Numbered from the stretch's first letter, positions 1 through 6,580 are shown. The stretch is DNA of 6,896 nucleotides from Bacilli bacterium (GCA_028708005.1 JAQVZV010000042.1:1-6896), one strand, 5' to 3'. A program made the numbers and translations. Notes: generated by a model not told the origin, from the letters alone.

Positions 1-383
1 TTGATGCCGCTTATAGTGATTGTAGTTATGCATATGTTCAAAGTGGTAATGAGAACAAAGTAATAGTATCTTCCTCATTTTTAACCAATCATATTGAGGC
101 GGTTGCTAAACAAGAGGGCATCGAAATAGTTAAAGGCAATGTTTATTCGACTGACGTTTTCTATAATCAAAACACAGATATTGGGAAACTTGTCAACGAT
201 TATAAATGCATTGGTACTGAGATGGAAGCCTTTGCCCTTTTTCATAATGCTAAGATTTTTGATAAAGAAGCCGCGTGCATTTTAACAGTTTCTGATTCTT
301 TAATAACAAAGGATGCCATTACCTCAGAACAAAGAGAAAAATCGTTTGTAAAAATGGTTGAATTAGCTTTAAAGTCTTTATAA
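1..383 (+). CDS. deoD: DeoD-type purine nucleoside phosphorylase, C-terminal part (5' end outside window)
   Basis: Cytosolic enzyme of purine salvage: phosphorolysis of purine (deoxy)nucleosides to free base plus (deoxy)ribose-1-phosphate. The reading frame is open from position 3 and gives the last 126 residues, about half of a typical ~235-residue DeoD protein. Visible landmarks are the GTEMEAFALF segment, matching the family's nucleoside-binding E-M-E, and LTVSDSL, with the Asp that protonates the base in hexameric PNPs. In SEQREKSF the Arg corresponds to the catalytic Arg-217 of the E. coli enzyme, and the ending MVELALKSL is typical. The usual His after VSD is Ser here. The phosphate-binding N-terminal half is not in the window. 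No terminator is seen in the 45 bases before ymfF, so read-through into that gene is possible. The assignment rests on recognised motifs and is firm at family level. Confidence 0.93.
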   Translation, partial: DAAYSDCSYAYVQSGNENKVIVSSSFLTNHIEAVAKQEGIEIVKGNVYSTDVFYNQNTDIGKLVNDYKCIGTEMEAFALFHNAKIFDKEAACILTVSDSLITKDAITSEQREKSFVKMVELALKSL

Positions 384-395
384 ATAATAAATGAC

Positions 396-410
396 TATAG
401 TCGTATAATA
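396..410 (+). promoter_or_regulatory. possible -10 region ahead of the ymfF operon
   Basis: A perfect TATAAT lies at 404-409 and a near match TATAGT at 396-401, in the 45-base gap between deoD and ymfF. No convincing -35 box lies 16-18 bases upstream of either. From TATAAT the transcript would start at about 416, on top of the ymfF ribosome site, which makes it doubtful. AT-rich DNA throws up such matches by chance. Confidence 0.22.
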
Positions 411-428
411 ATATAGGTGGGTGAGCGT

Positions 429-1691
429 ATGGAATATCGATATCATGAGGGGAAAGCATATAATTTACACTTGTTAAAAACAAAAAAATTTAAAACAATA
501 ACGGTTTTAATAACTTTTAAGCGTAAAGTTAAAAAAGAGGAAATAACAATTAGGAGCTTTATCCATTCTATATTATTGTTATCAAGTAAAAACTTTCCTT
601 CTAGTAGACTTTTGTCAACAGAAGCAGAAAAATTATACGCACCTAGTATTGAAGCAACTGAAAATATAGTAGGTAATTATGCTGTAACTTCCTTTTATAT
701 GGCAATGATAAATGATAAATACACTGAGCCAGGAACGAATAATAAATGTATGAACTTCTTTAAAGAACTATTATTTAATCCAAATATTGAAAATGGTGGC
801 TTCAATAAAAATAATTTCAATATTATTAAAAATGAAATAACAGCCAAGTTAAAATCGATCAAAGATAGTCCTAGGTACTATAGTGAAGTTAGAATGCTAG
901 AGCATTTAGATCCTACATCACCAGTTTCATACCGCCGTGGTTATTTAGAGGATCTTGATAAAATTGATGAAGTAAAAGCATATGAATATTATAGGGGTAT
1001 GCTTCATAGTGATATGGTTGATGTTTTTGTTTTGGGGGACATTGATTTTGATGCTGTGAGAAAAACAGTTGATGATATGATTCCTATTAACACTATAAAA
1101 AAACAAAAAGAAGGTATATATGTAAAGCATAAGACTATTAGAAAAAGAGCTAAAGTAGTTAAAGAAGAAGAAAACGTTAAACAAGCTAAATTAGTGATAG
1201 GCTGTAAATTGAATAATCTAAGTGATTTTGAAATAAAATATGTTTTGCCTGTTTATAATGGCATTCTGGGTGGACCGAGTTATTCTAGGTTATTTAAAAG
1301 TGTACGCGAACAAAATTCTTTAGCGTACTATATTTATTCCAATTATCGCCGTGTTAACAATCTTTTGACAATATCTTCGGGTATCAATAAAGAATCGTTT
1401 GATAAAACTGTAAAACTTATTAAAACAGAAATTAACAATATGGCAAAAGGAAATTTTGATGAAAGTGATTTAAAAAGAGCGCAACAAGATATTGTTAATA
1501 TTATTAAAAACATTGAGGATAAGCCATATCGTTTAATTAACAATTATTCATGGCAAGTGTTATATGATCTCGATGATATTGAAACAAGAAAGAAAAGAGT
1601 ATTTGATGTAACGGTTGATGATGTTAAAAAGATTGGTAAAAAAGTTCATATAGATACAATTTATTTACTGCATGGGGGTGATGACAATTAA
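429..1691 (+). CDS. ymfF: M16 family peptidase-like subunit YmfF (also written YfmF), lacking HxxEH
   Basis: A 420-residue M16 (insulinase/MPP-like) protein of the YmfF family, in databases linked to the 5-aminopentanol modification of elongation factor P in Bacillus. Probably cytosolic; no signal peptide or membrane segment is seen. The N-terminal M16 domain lacks the zinc motif HxxEH. The C-terminal domain keeps the substrate-binding Arg/Tyr pair in VREQNSLAYY (R293 and Y300). This pattern is known from heterodimeric M16B enzymes in which the partner carries the zinc. The start at ATG 429 is chosen because AGGTGG at 415-420 sits 8 bases upstream. An in-frame GTG at 417 would add four residues but lies inside that site. 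The 3' end overlaps ymfH, implying coupled synthesis. The C-terminal part is rich in Lys and Asp. Family assignment is good; the EF-P role is inferred from family naming only. Confidence 0.85.
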   Translation: MEYRYHEGKAYNLHLLKTKKFKTITVLITFKRKVKKEEITIRSFIHSILLLSSKNFPSSRLLSTEAEKLYAPSIEATENIVGNYAVTSFYMAMINDKYTEPGTNNKCMNFFKELLFNPNIENGGFNKNNFNIIKNEITAKLKSIKDSPRYYSEVRMLEHLDPTSPVSYRRGYLEDLDKIDEVKAYEYYRGMLHSDMVDVFVLGDIDFDAVRKTVDDMIPINTIKKQKEGIYVKHKTIRKRAKVVKEEENVKQAKLVIGCKLNNLSDFEIKYVLPVYNGILGGPSYSRLFKSVREQNSLAYYIYSNYRRVNNLLTISSGINKESFDKTVKLIKTEINNMAKGNFDESDLKRAQQDIVNIIKNIEDKPYRLINNYSWQVLYDLDDIETRKKRVFDVTVDDVKKIGKKVHIDTIYLLHGGDDN

Positions 1692-2976
1692 AAAGGTAAT
1701 TATCAAGAAAACTAATGATATTTTGTATACTGAAGTTTTAGATAATGGTTTGCATATTTTTATGATTCCTCAAAATGATATCAATACCACTTATGTAAGT
1801 TTTACAACTAGATATGGAGGAATGCATAATGAATTCATTCCTTTTGGAGAAAAGAAAATGAGAAAAGTTCCTGAGGGTATTGCCCATTTTCTTGAACATA
1901 AAATGTTTGAACAAGAAGATGGCGTTGATCCGATGTTGTTTTATTCACAAAATGGTGCTGATGTTAATGCATATACATCGCTCTATGCCACCTCATATCA
2001 TTTCTCTTGTTCTGATTATTTGAAAGAAAACCTAGAGTATCTTTTAAATTTTGTTCAAGCCCCATATTTTACTGATGAAAATGTGGAAAAAGAAAAAGGT
2101 ATTATTGAAGAAGAAATTAAGATGTATAACGATAACCCTTATTCTCTTTTGGGAGAAGGCATAAGAGCGAATGGTTTTAAAAATCACCCTCTTAAACATC
2201 CAATCGCAGGTACTATTGATGATATTAGAAGTATAACGAAAGAGAATTTGTATACTTGTTATCATACTTTTTATCATCCTTCTAATATGTTTGTAGTTGT
2301 ATCTGGTAAATTTGATGTTAAAGAAGTGTTAAATATAATTAAGGAAAATCAATCTTCAAAAGAGTTTGAAAAGAATAATACAATAACACTTAAAAGATTT
2401 AAGGAGCCTGATCAAGTAGTAAATTCATATGAAGAAAAGCAAATGAATGTTGAGGTGTTTAAGATATCATATGGTATTAAAATGCCAATAAAAAATATTA
2501 AGATGGAGCCTAAACGTCGTGCTATATATTTAGCCATTATGTTTGAAAGTCTTTTCGGCTCTACTTCAAAGTTCAAAGAAGAGATGAAAGAGAAGGGGTA
2601 TCTTATATCTAGTGTATCACTTGGAACATACTATACTGATGACCATCTTTTTGTGACGATAAGTGCTGATACTGAGTATGCATCAGAGTTATTAGCAGCT
2701 ATTAAAGAAACACTAAATAATTCTGAAGTTAGTGAGGAAGAATTTAATCGTAAAGTAAAAGTTGTCGCTAGTGATGAAATTTACACATATGAAGACGCAG
2801 AATATGTAAATAGGCACATCGTTGACAATCTTGTTATTTATAATAAATATTATCCAAATATGGATGATATACTTAACAATCTAAATATGGATGAGTTTAA
2901 TAAATTAAGGAAACAGTTGGATTTTAACAATACAACGTCTTTAGTTATCAAACCATTTGTAAATAAAGGAGTATAG
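1681..2976 (+). CDS. ymfH: M16 family zinc metallopeptidase YmfH (also written YfmH)
   Basis: A 431-residue M16 peptidase, the likely catalytic partner of YmfF. The zinc motif HFLEH is at residues 69-73 (His69, Glu72, His73). The third-ligand region is GIIEEEIKMYNDNP near residues 140-153, with Glu143-145. The second half is the usual non-catalytic M16 C-terminal domain; the strict R/Y pair visible in YmfF is not obvious here. LENGL-type (LDNGL) and TTRYGG segments near the N terminus match the family. ATG 1681 is preferred because it gives the family's usual N terminus and follows GGGGGTG directly. ATG 1672 and GTG 1678 are also in frame, and none has an ideally spaced ribosome site. It overlaps ymfF by 11 bases and ends 2 bases before the ABC ATPase, whose ribosome site lies inside this gene. 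The natural substrate is unknown; the EF-P link is by family. Confidence 0.87.
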   Translation: MTIKKVIIKKTNDILYTEVLDNGLHIFMIPQNDINTTYVSFTTRYGGMHNEFIPFGEKKMRKVPEGIAHFLEHKMFEQEDGVDPMLFYSQNGADVNAYTSLYATSYHFSCSDYLKENLEYLLNFVQAPYFTDENVEKEKGIIEEEIKMYNDNPYSLLGEGIRANGFKNHPLKHPIAGTIDDIRSITKENLYTCYHTFYHPSNMFVVVSGKFDVKEVLNIIKENQSSKEFEKNNTITLKRFKEPDQVVNSYEEKQMNVEVFKISYGIKMPIKNIKMEPKRRAIYLAIMFESLFGSTSKFKEEMKEKGYLISSVSLGTYYTDDHLFVTISADTEYASELLAAIKETLNNSEVSEEEFNRKVKVVASDEIYTYEDAEYVNRHIVDNLVIYNKYYPNMDDILNNLNMDEFNKLRKQLDFNNTTSLVIKPFVNKGV

Positions 2977-2978
2977 TT

Positions 2979-3878
2979 ATGTTGAAGGTTAATAATATTA
3001 CTAAAATGTATGGTGATTTAAAGGCAGTAGACAACCTTTCTTTTGAAGTTGGTGAGGGTGAAATCTTTGGCCTACTAGGTGTGAATGGGGCTGGTAAAAC
3101 CACAACTTTCCGTGTAATCATGGGACTTTTAGAAGCGGACAAGGGAGACGTTACTTTAAATGGGAAGAAGATAGATTATACGGTTACTGATAAAATAGGA
3201 TTTTTAACTGAAGAAAGAAGTCTTCTATTAAAGATGAATGTTTTAGATCAAATGTTATATTATGGAGTACTAAAGGGAATGGAAGAGTCAGTTGTTGAAT
3301 CAGAATTAGACAAATGGCTTGAACGTTTCAATATTAAAGAATATAAATATCGAAAAATAAAAGAGTTGTCAAAAGGTAATCAACAAAAGATTCAATTTAT
3401 AACAGCAATTATTAATCATCCTAAATTGCTTATTTTAGATGAACCATTTGCTGGCCTAGATCCTATTAATGTTAAGATGTTTATGGATGTTATTAAGGAA
3501 TTTAAGGAACGAGGTTCTATTATTATATTTTCATCGCATCATATGGAACATGTTGAATTATTTTGCGAAAAACTAGTTGTTTTAGTTAAAGGAAGAAGTG
3601 TTTTGGAAGGAAAAATTACTGATATAAAAAGAGAGTATCGTCAAAAGAATATTGTTATTAATGGTAATGTTGATATAAATAATCTTGTTAAACAAAATGG
3701 GGTCCTTGAAGTGCAAGAAAATCAAGAAGATATTACCGTTAAGTTAGAAGATGAAAAATACGTTAGTGGAATCTTCAAATATTTATCAAAGGGTCAAAAC
3801 ATTACTAAATTTGTAGTTGAAGAACCTTCTCTAAATGAGATATTTGTTTCCAAAGTGGGTGAAAGTTATGATAAATAA
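2979..3878 (+). CDS. ABC-2 type transporter ATP-binding protein, YhaQ/NatA-like
   Basis: A 299-residue ABC ATPase that would power the membrane protein encoded next. In order: A-loop Tyr11; Walker A GVNGAGKT at 34-41; signature LSKGN at 130-134 in place of LSGGQ; Walker B LLILDEP with Asp154 and Glu155; D-loop AGLD at 158-161; H-loop His187 in SSHHME. The Q-loop region reads GFLTEER (74-80), with no Gln, as in YhaQ/NatA-like ATPases. The C-terminal 80 or so residues, ending FVVEEPSLNEIFVSKVGE, look like the DUF4162 extension of that group, and 299 residues matches YhaQ better than the ~246-residue NatA. AAAGGAG at 2965-2971, 7 bases before ATG 2979, fixes the start. Its 3' end overlaps the permease gene by 11 bases. 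The substrate cannot be read from sequence; sodium export is only one possibility in this family. Confidence 0.92.
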   Translation: MLKVNNITKMYGDLKAVDNLSFEVGEGEIFGLLGVNGAGKTTTFRVIMGLLEADKGDVTLNGKKIDYTVTDKIGFLTEERSLLLKMNVLDQMLYYGVLKGMEESVVESELDKWLERFNIKEYKYRKIKELSKGNQQKIQFITAIINHPKLLILDEPFAGLDPINVKMFMDVIKEFKERGSIIIFSSHHMEHVELFCEKLVVLVKGRSVLEGKITDIKREYRQKNIVINGNVDINNLVKQNGVLEVQENQEDITVKLEDEKYVSGIFKYLSKGQNITKFVVEEPSLNEIFVSKVGESYDK

Positions 3879-5178
3879 ATTAAAGTATTTAGTAAAGATT
3901 AGTTTGCGCAAAAAGATAAAAACCAAATGGTTTGTAGTAGTAAATGCGCTGTTGATTATCCTTGTTATAGGTTTAATTAATATTGATTCGATTATTTCTG
4001 CTTTTGGTGGAGATTTTAATAAGCCTACTAACATAATAATTATGGATAATACCAAAGAAGTATTTAACAACTTCAAACAAACTTTTAATCTTTCTCAAGA
4101 TTATTTGGTAGATTATAAAAATATTAGTATTGAGCAAAGCAATAAAACAAGAGAACAATTGATAAAAGAAATTGAAGATAACAAAAATATAGTTATTATT
4201 GTTGATTTTGATGAACAAAACTTTGTTAAAGCAGAAGTTATAAGTAATTCATTTATTGATAATACATTGAATCAAATTATAATCAGTTCTTTAAATACAT
4301 CTAAAGTAGCTTATGCGTTAGAGACTTCTGATATTGATCCAACCGCTTTAGCAATTATAAATAAACCTATTGATATTAATCGTAATATCTTAGATGAATC
4401 AAAGTCAGAACAAGAAGAAACCTATTCCTTTTTTATGGGAATAATCTTCCCTTCGTTTATTTTGCCTTTCTTTATGCTTATTATTTTCTTGGTTCAAATG
4501 ATAGGAGGGGAAATAAACGAGGAAAAGACCACGCGAAGTATGGAAATTATAATATCAAACGTTTCTCCTAAGACACATTTTATATCAAAGATTATAGCTA
4601 ACAATATCTTTATTTTTCTTCAAGCGTCAATCCTTTTTGTAGCGGGATTAACTGGGCTTTTTATAAGAAAAGTAATGGGAGCGGGCTCATTTAATTTAGG
4701 GCCTGAGTTTGATTTGAATTCTATGTGGCAGAGTTTAGTTTCAACAGGTATAGTATCTCGCCTTGTCTATGTTATACCAATAACAATATTATTAATGCTG
4801 TTAAGTTTTTTAGCATACTCTTTAATGGCTGGAATTTTAGCATCGATGACAACTAGTATTGAGGATTTTCAACAAGTTCAAACACCAATCATTTTAATAT
4901 CTGTATTAGGATATTACTTATCAATGTTAGCACCAACATTTGAAGGCTCAATCTTTATAAAATTAGTTTCATATGTTCCTTTGCTCTCAGCTTTGCTATC
5001 GCCACCATTATTATTAATAGGTCAGATAACCATAATTGATGTTATGATCTCATTTGTTTTATTGATAGGAGTTATCTATTTAATGATGACATATGGCATG
5101 AAAATATATAAAGTTGGTATTTTAAATTATTCAACTTCAAAGATTTGGAAAAAGATATTTAAAGCAGTTAGAGACTAG
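3868..5178 (+). CDS. ABC-2 type transporter permease, YhaP/NatB-like
   Basis: A 436-residue membrane subunit pairing with the preceding ATPase. There is a short basic N terminus (KISLRKKIKTK), then TM1 at about residues 21-38. A polar, probably extracytoplasmic domain of ~145 residues follows, then a C-terminal membrane domain with about five or six further segments starting near residue 187. Between its first two helices lies GGEINEEKTTRSMEII (213-228), the cytoplasmic coupling motif typical of NatB/ABC-2 permeases. SIEDFQQVQ near 330-338 is another recognisable family stretch. Length matches YhaP (~420) better than NatB (~386). ATG 3868 is chosen because GTGGGTG sits about 7 bases upstream. 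An ATG at 3835 would add 11 residues inside the ATPase gene with no ribosome site. No good terminator follows; only a weak 5-bp hairpin (5211-5227) without a T-run. Probably the last gene of the operon; substrate unknown. Confidence 0.9.
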   Translation: MINKLKYLVKISLRKKIKTKWFVVVNALLIILVIGLINIDSIISAFGGDFNKPTNIIIMDNTKEVFNNFKQTFNLSQDYLVDYKNISIEQSNKTREQLIKEIEDNKNIVIIVDFDEQNFVKAEVISNSFIDNTLNQIIISSLNTSKVAYALETSDIDPTALAIINKPIDINRNILDESKSEQEETYSFFMGIIFPSFILPFFMLIIFLVQMIGGEINEEKTTRSMEIIISNVSPKTHFISKIIANNIFIFLQASILFVAGLTGLFIRKVMGAGSFNLGPEFDLNSMWQSLVSTGIVSRLVYVIPITILLMLLSFLAYSLMAGILASMTTSIEDFQQVQTPIILISVLGYYLSMLAPTFEGSIFIKLVSYVPLLSALLSPPLLLIGQITIIDVMISFVLLIGVIYLMMTYGMKIYKVGILNYSTSKIWKKIFKAVRD

Positions 5179-5238
5179 ACAAAAGATAAAAGTTGTTGTA
5201 AAATTAAAATGCATTATTTTGAAATGCGTACAAAGACA

Positions 5239-5267
5239 CTTATAAAAAATCTGATAGTTCGTATAAT
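5239..5267 (+). promoter_or_regulatory. candidate promoter of the first HD-domain gene
   Basis: A perfect TATAAT stands at 5262-5267. A weak -35 (CTTATA, 5239-5244, 3 of 6) lies 17 bases upstream. The predicted transcript start near 5274 leaves a short leader that includes the AAAAGG site at 5283-5288. This fits translation from ATG 5298 and argues against the upstream GTG at 5280. The rest of the gap from 5179 holds nothing clear beyond a weak hairpin. Confidence 0.45.
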
Positions 5268-5297
5268 ATATAGAATAAAGTGAAAAGGTTAGTGACA

Positions 5298-5789
5298 ATG
5301 ATAAAAAATATTGAAGACAAACAGTATAAAATGATAGTTGATTATATTTTGAGTGATAAAGAGTTTGCTAAGATTAGTTCATCATATCATCATGGAACAG
5401 ACCGTTTATCGCACTCAGTTAGAGTTTCTTATTATTCGTATTTAATTGCGCGAAGATTTGGGCTAGATTATGAAACTTCAGCAACCGCGGGCTTATTACA
5501 TGATTTTTTCGTGACCGGTAATGATAAAACACTAATAGAAAGAACTCAGTTTTTATTTAGGCACGCTAAAATGGCATCTAATAACGCTATAGAACAATTT
5601 GGTATTTCAGAGAAAGAAAAAGATATAATTGAAACGCATATGTTTCCTCTTAATTTAAGACCATCTAAATCAATAGAAGGTTGGATTGTAAGTTCAGTCG
5701 ACAAAATAGTTAGTGTATTTGAATTTGGTGTGAAGTTTAGATATGCTGCGACACTATGGTTAATTTTTATATTTAATATAATGAAATAA
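5298..5789 (+). CDS. HD-domain phosphohydrolase, paralogue 1
   Basis: A 163-residue HD-superfamily protein, predicted to be a metal-dependent phosphohydrolase; its substrate is unknown and I know of no gene name. Metal-ligand candidates come in the expected order: His39 in LSHSVRVSYYSY, His68-Asp69 in GLLHDFF, His89, His114 in IIETHMFP, and Asp135 in SSVDK. HHG at 31-33 precedes the domain. This H...HD...H...H...D set and the HMFP...GWIV..VDK stretch recall a family of small HD proteins common in Clostridia and Bacilli. The C terminus is hydrophobic (LWLIFIFNIMK), perhaps a membrane contact or packing surface. ATG 5298 is preferred over GTG 5280: AAAAGG at 5283-5288 is 9 bases upstream, and the promoter at 5262 leaves almost no leader for GTG. 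A close paralogue follows 88 bases downstream. Confidence 0.82.
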   Translation: MIKNIEDKQYKMIVDYILSDKEFAKISSSYHHGTDRLSHSVRVSYYSYLIARRFGLDYETSATAGLLHDFFVTGNDKTLIERTQFLFRHAKMASNNAIEQFGISEKEKDIIETHMFPLNLRPSKSIEGWIVSSVDKIVSVFEFGVKFRYAATLWLIFIFNIMK

Positions 5790-5809
5790 GGCTGCAAATG
5801 CAGCCTTTT
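5788..5809 (+). terminator. Rho-independent terminator after HD gene 1
   Basis: An 8-bp perfect stem (AAGGCTGC at 5788-5795 with GCAGCCTT at 5800-5807) has a 4-base AAAT loop and is followed by a short T-run to 5809. The 5' arm begins inside the TAA stop of the HD gene, so the terminator is fused to the end of the coding sequence. It separates the two paralogues into different transcripts. Confidence 0.75.
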
Positions 5810-5877
5810 ATAATAACCTTTTAAGGTATTTTCATACTTTAAATATATAGCAATATAAATAATAGGGGGGTATAGCG

Positions 5878-6363
5878 ATGAAAAATAACAAGAAAGAAGA
5901 GTACTTGAAATTAGTTAATTATATTTTAAATAATGAACAATTTAACAAACTTAGTTCTTTTTCACATCATGGTACTAATAGATTAAGACATTCGATAAGA
6001 GTCTCTTATTATTCTTATCTAATTGCTAAAAAGTTGAGACTTGATTATAAAACAACCGCTATATCAGGCTTATTACATGATTTTTATATTAAAAGGGAGG
6101 AAAAAGGTTTTATCAACTTTATAAAGTTTCAATTTATACATCCTAAAGCGGCAGCTTTAAACGCTATTAAATATTTTTCAATAACTAATAAAGAAAGAAA
6201 TATAATTGAAACTCATATGTGTCCTTTCACTAAACCCTCAAAATATTCTGAAGGTTGGATTGTAAGTATAGTGGATAAAACGATTGCTATATATGAATAT
6301 GGCATTAAGTTTAAACATCAAATAGCATTTTGGTTCGTATCATTATTAAACATAATTAAGTAA
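5878..6363 (+). CDS. HD-domain phosphohydrolase, paralogue 2
   Basis: A 161-residue HD-superfamily protein and tandem paralogue of the preceding gene; a hand alignment gives about 79 identities over roughly 153 positions. All candidate metal ligands are kept: His38, His67-Asp68, His88, His113 and Asp133, in the contexts LRHSIRVSYYSY, GLLHDFY, FIHPKAA, IIETHMCP and SIVDK. HHGT near residue 30 is shared too. It differs mainly in the linker after HD (residues 71-87, lysine-rich) and loses one residue after HMCP. Both copies therefore look catalytically competent. The start is clear: AGGGGGG at 5864-5870 lies 7 bases before ATG 5878, a much stronger site than paralogue 1 has, suggesting higher translation. 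No terminator follows before the tRNA region. The substrate is unknown; a nucleotide or phosphate ester would be usual for the superfamily. Confidence 0.85.
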   Translation: MKNNKKEEYLKLVNYILNNEQFNKLSSFSHHGTNRLRHSIRVSYYSYLIAKKLRLDYKTTAISGLLHDFYIKREEKGFINFIKFQFIHPKAAALNAIKYFSITNKERNIIETHMCPFTKPSKYSEGWIVSIVDKTIAIYEYGIKFKHQIAFWFVSLLNIIK

Positions 6364-6392
6364 AAAAACTACCCAAGAAAGCTATATTATGA

Positions 6393-6401
6393 TATTATAC
6401 T
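6393..6401 (+). promoter_or_regulatory. possible -10 region for the tRNA locus
   Basis: TATACT at 6396-6401 (5 of 6 to TATAAT), overlapping TATTAT at 6393-6398, would start a transcript near the first base of the broken tRNA (6408). No good -35 lies 16-18 bases upstream. The tRNA could also be read from the HD gene promoter, because no terminator intervenes. Confidence 0.3.
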
Positions 6402-6407
6402 CGTAGT

Positions 6408-6447
6408 GTCCACGTAGCTCAGTTGGATAGAGCGATCCCCTCCTAAG
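6408..6447 (+). pseudogene. broken tRNA-Arg(CCT), 5' half only
   Basis: The 5' acceptor strand GTCCACG, the D-arm (GCTC, loop, GAGC) and the 5' anticodon stem ATCCC are followed by the loop CTCCTAA, giving anticodon CCT, as in a normal tRNA-Arg. Immediately after the loop one G matches; then the expected GGGAT, variable and T-arm sequences are absent. GGAC at 6466-6469 could be a remnant of the 3' acceptor strand, which would mean decay with loss of the T-arm rather than a clean break. TTCGA of the T-loop and the expected CGTGGAC 3' acceptor are not found in the segment. It cannot fold into a tRNA and is presumably non-functional, its role covered by the intact tRNA 43 bases downstream. Confidence 0.8.
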
Positions 6448-6460
6448 TATTAGGCTAGGG
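6438..6460 (+). other. hairpin replacing the 3' half of the broken tRNA
   Basis: CCCT (6438-6441) and CCTAA (6442-6446) can pair with AGGG (6457-6460) and TTAGG (6450-6454). The loop is 3 bases (GTA), with a CT bulge at 6455-6456. This stem uses the tRNA's anticodon strand in a new fold. No T-run follows, so it is not a terminator. Function unknown. Confidence 0.4.
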
Positions 6461-6464
6461 AAAA

Positions 6465-6484
6465 AGGACATATATGAATGTCCT
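6465..6484 (+). repeat. 7-bp inverted repeat between broken and intact tRNA
   Basis: AGGACAT (6465-6471) and ATGTCCT (6478-6484) form a perfect 7-bp stem with a 6-base loop, flanked by A-runs. The right arm ATGTCCT recurs at 6488-6494, where it overlaps the first five bases of the intact tRNA. The left arm could thus pair with either copy. It may be debris of the tRNA acceptor sequence. Confidence 0.5.
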
Positions 6485-6489
6485 AAAAT

Positions 6490-6566
6490 GTCCTCGTAGC
6501 TCAGCAGGATAGAGCAAGAGTTTCCTAAACTCTAGGTGGTAGGTTCGAGTCCTATCGAGGACGCCA
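6490..6566 (+). tRNA. tRNA-Arg(CCT)
   Basis: A complete cloverleaf decoding AGG. The acceptor stem GTCCTCG/CGAGGAC has 7 perfect pairs. The D-stem is GCTC/GAGC and the anticodon stem AGAGT/ACTCT encloses loop TTCCTAA, so anticodon CCT. A five-base variable region precedes the T-arm GTAGG-TTCGAGT-CCTAT, which has one G-T pair. Discriminator G is at 6563 and CCA is encoded at 6564-6566. The anticodon stem and acceptor differ from those of the broken copy upstream, so this is not a fresh duplicate of it. tRNA-Arg(CCT) genes are frequent integration sites of tyrosine-recombinase elements. A terminator follows 15 bases downstream. Confidence 0.95.
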
Positions 6567-6580
6567 TTATTTTACTAATT

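Noticed and set aside
417..428. GTG 417 as the ymfF start
   Set aside because: It lies within the AGGTGG ribosome site that is correctly spaced for ATG 429, and has no site of its own.
945..1184. Minus-strand open frame inside ymfF
   Set aside because: Low-complexity Phe/Asn/Ile-rich translation with no ribosome site; an antisense shadow of an AT-rich gene. The same applies to the minus-strand frames at 1343-1543, 2044-2277, 2948-3142, 3831-4076, 3973-4218 and 5546-5797.
5211..5227. Hairpin GCATT/AATGC after the permease gene as a terminator
   Set aside because: Only 5 pairs, a 7-base loop and no T-run after it.
5280..5297. GTG 5280 as the start of HD gene 1
   Set aside because: No ribosome site upstream, and the TATAAT at 5262-5267 would place the transcript start only a few bases before it; ATG 5298 has AAAAGG at good spacing.
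5831..5859. TTCATA (5831-5836) plus TATAAA (5854-5859), 17-base spacing, as promoter of HD gene 2
   Set aside because: The transcript would begin at about 5866, within the AGGGGGG ribosome site, so the match is probably chance; another AT-rich box at 5844-5849 is equally unproven.
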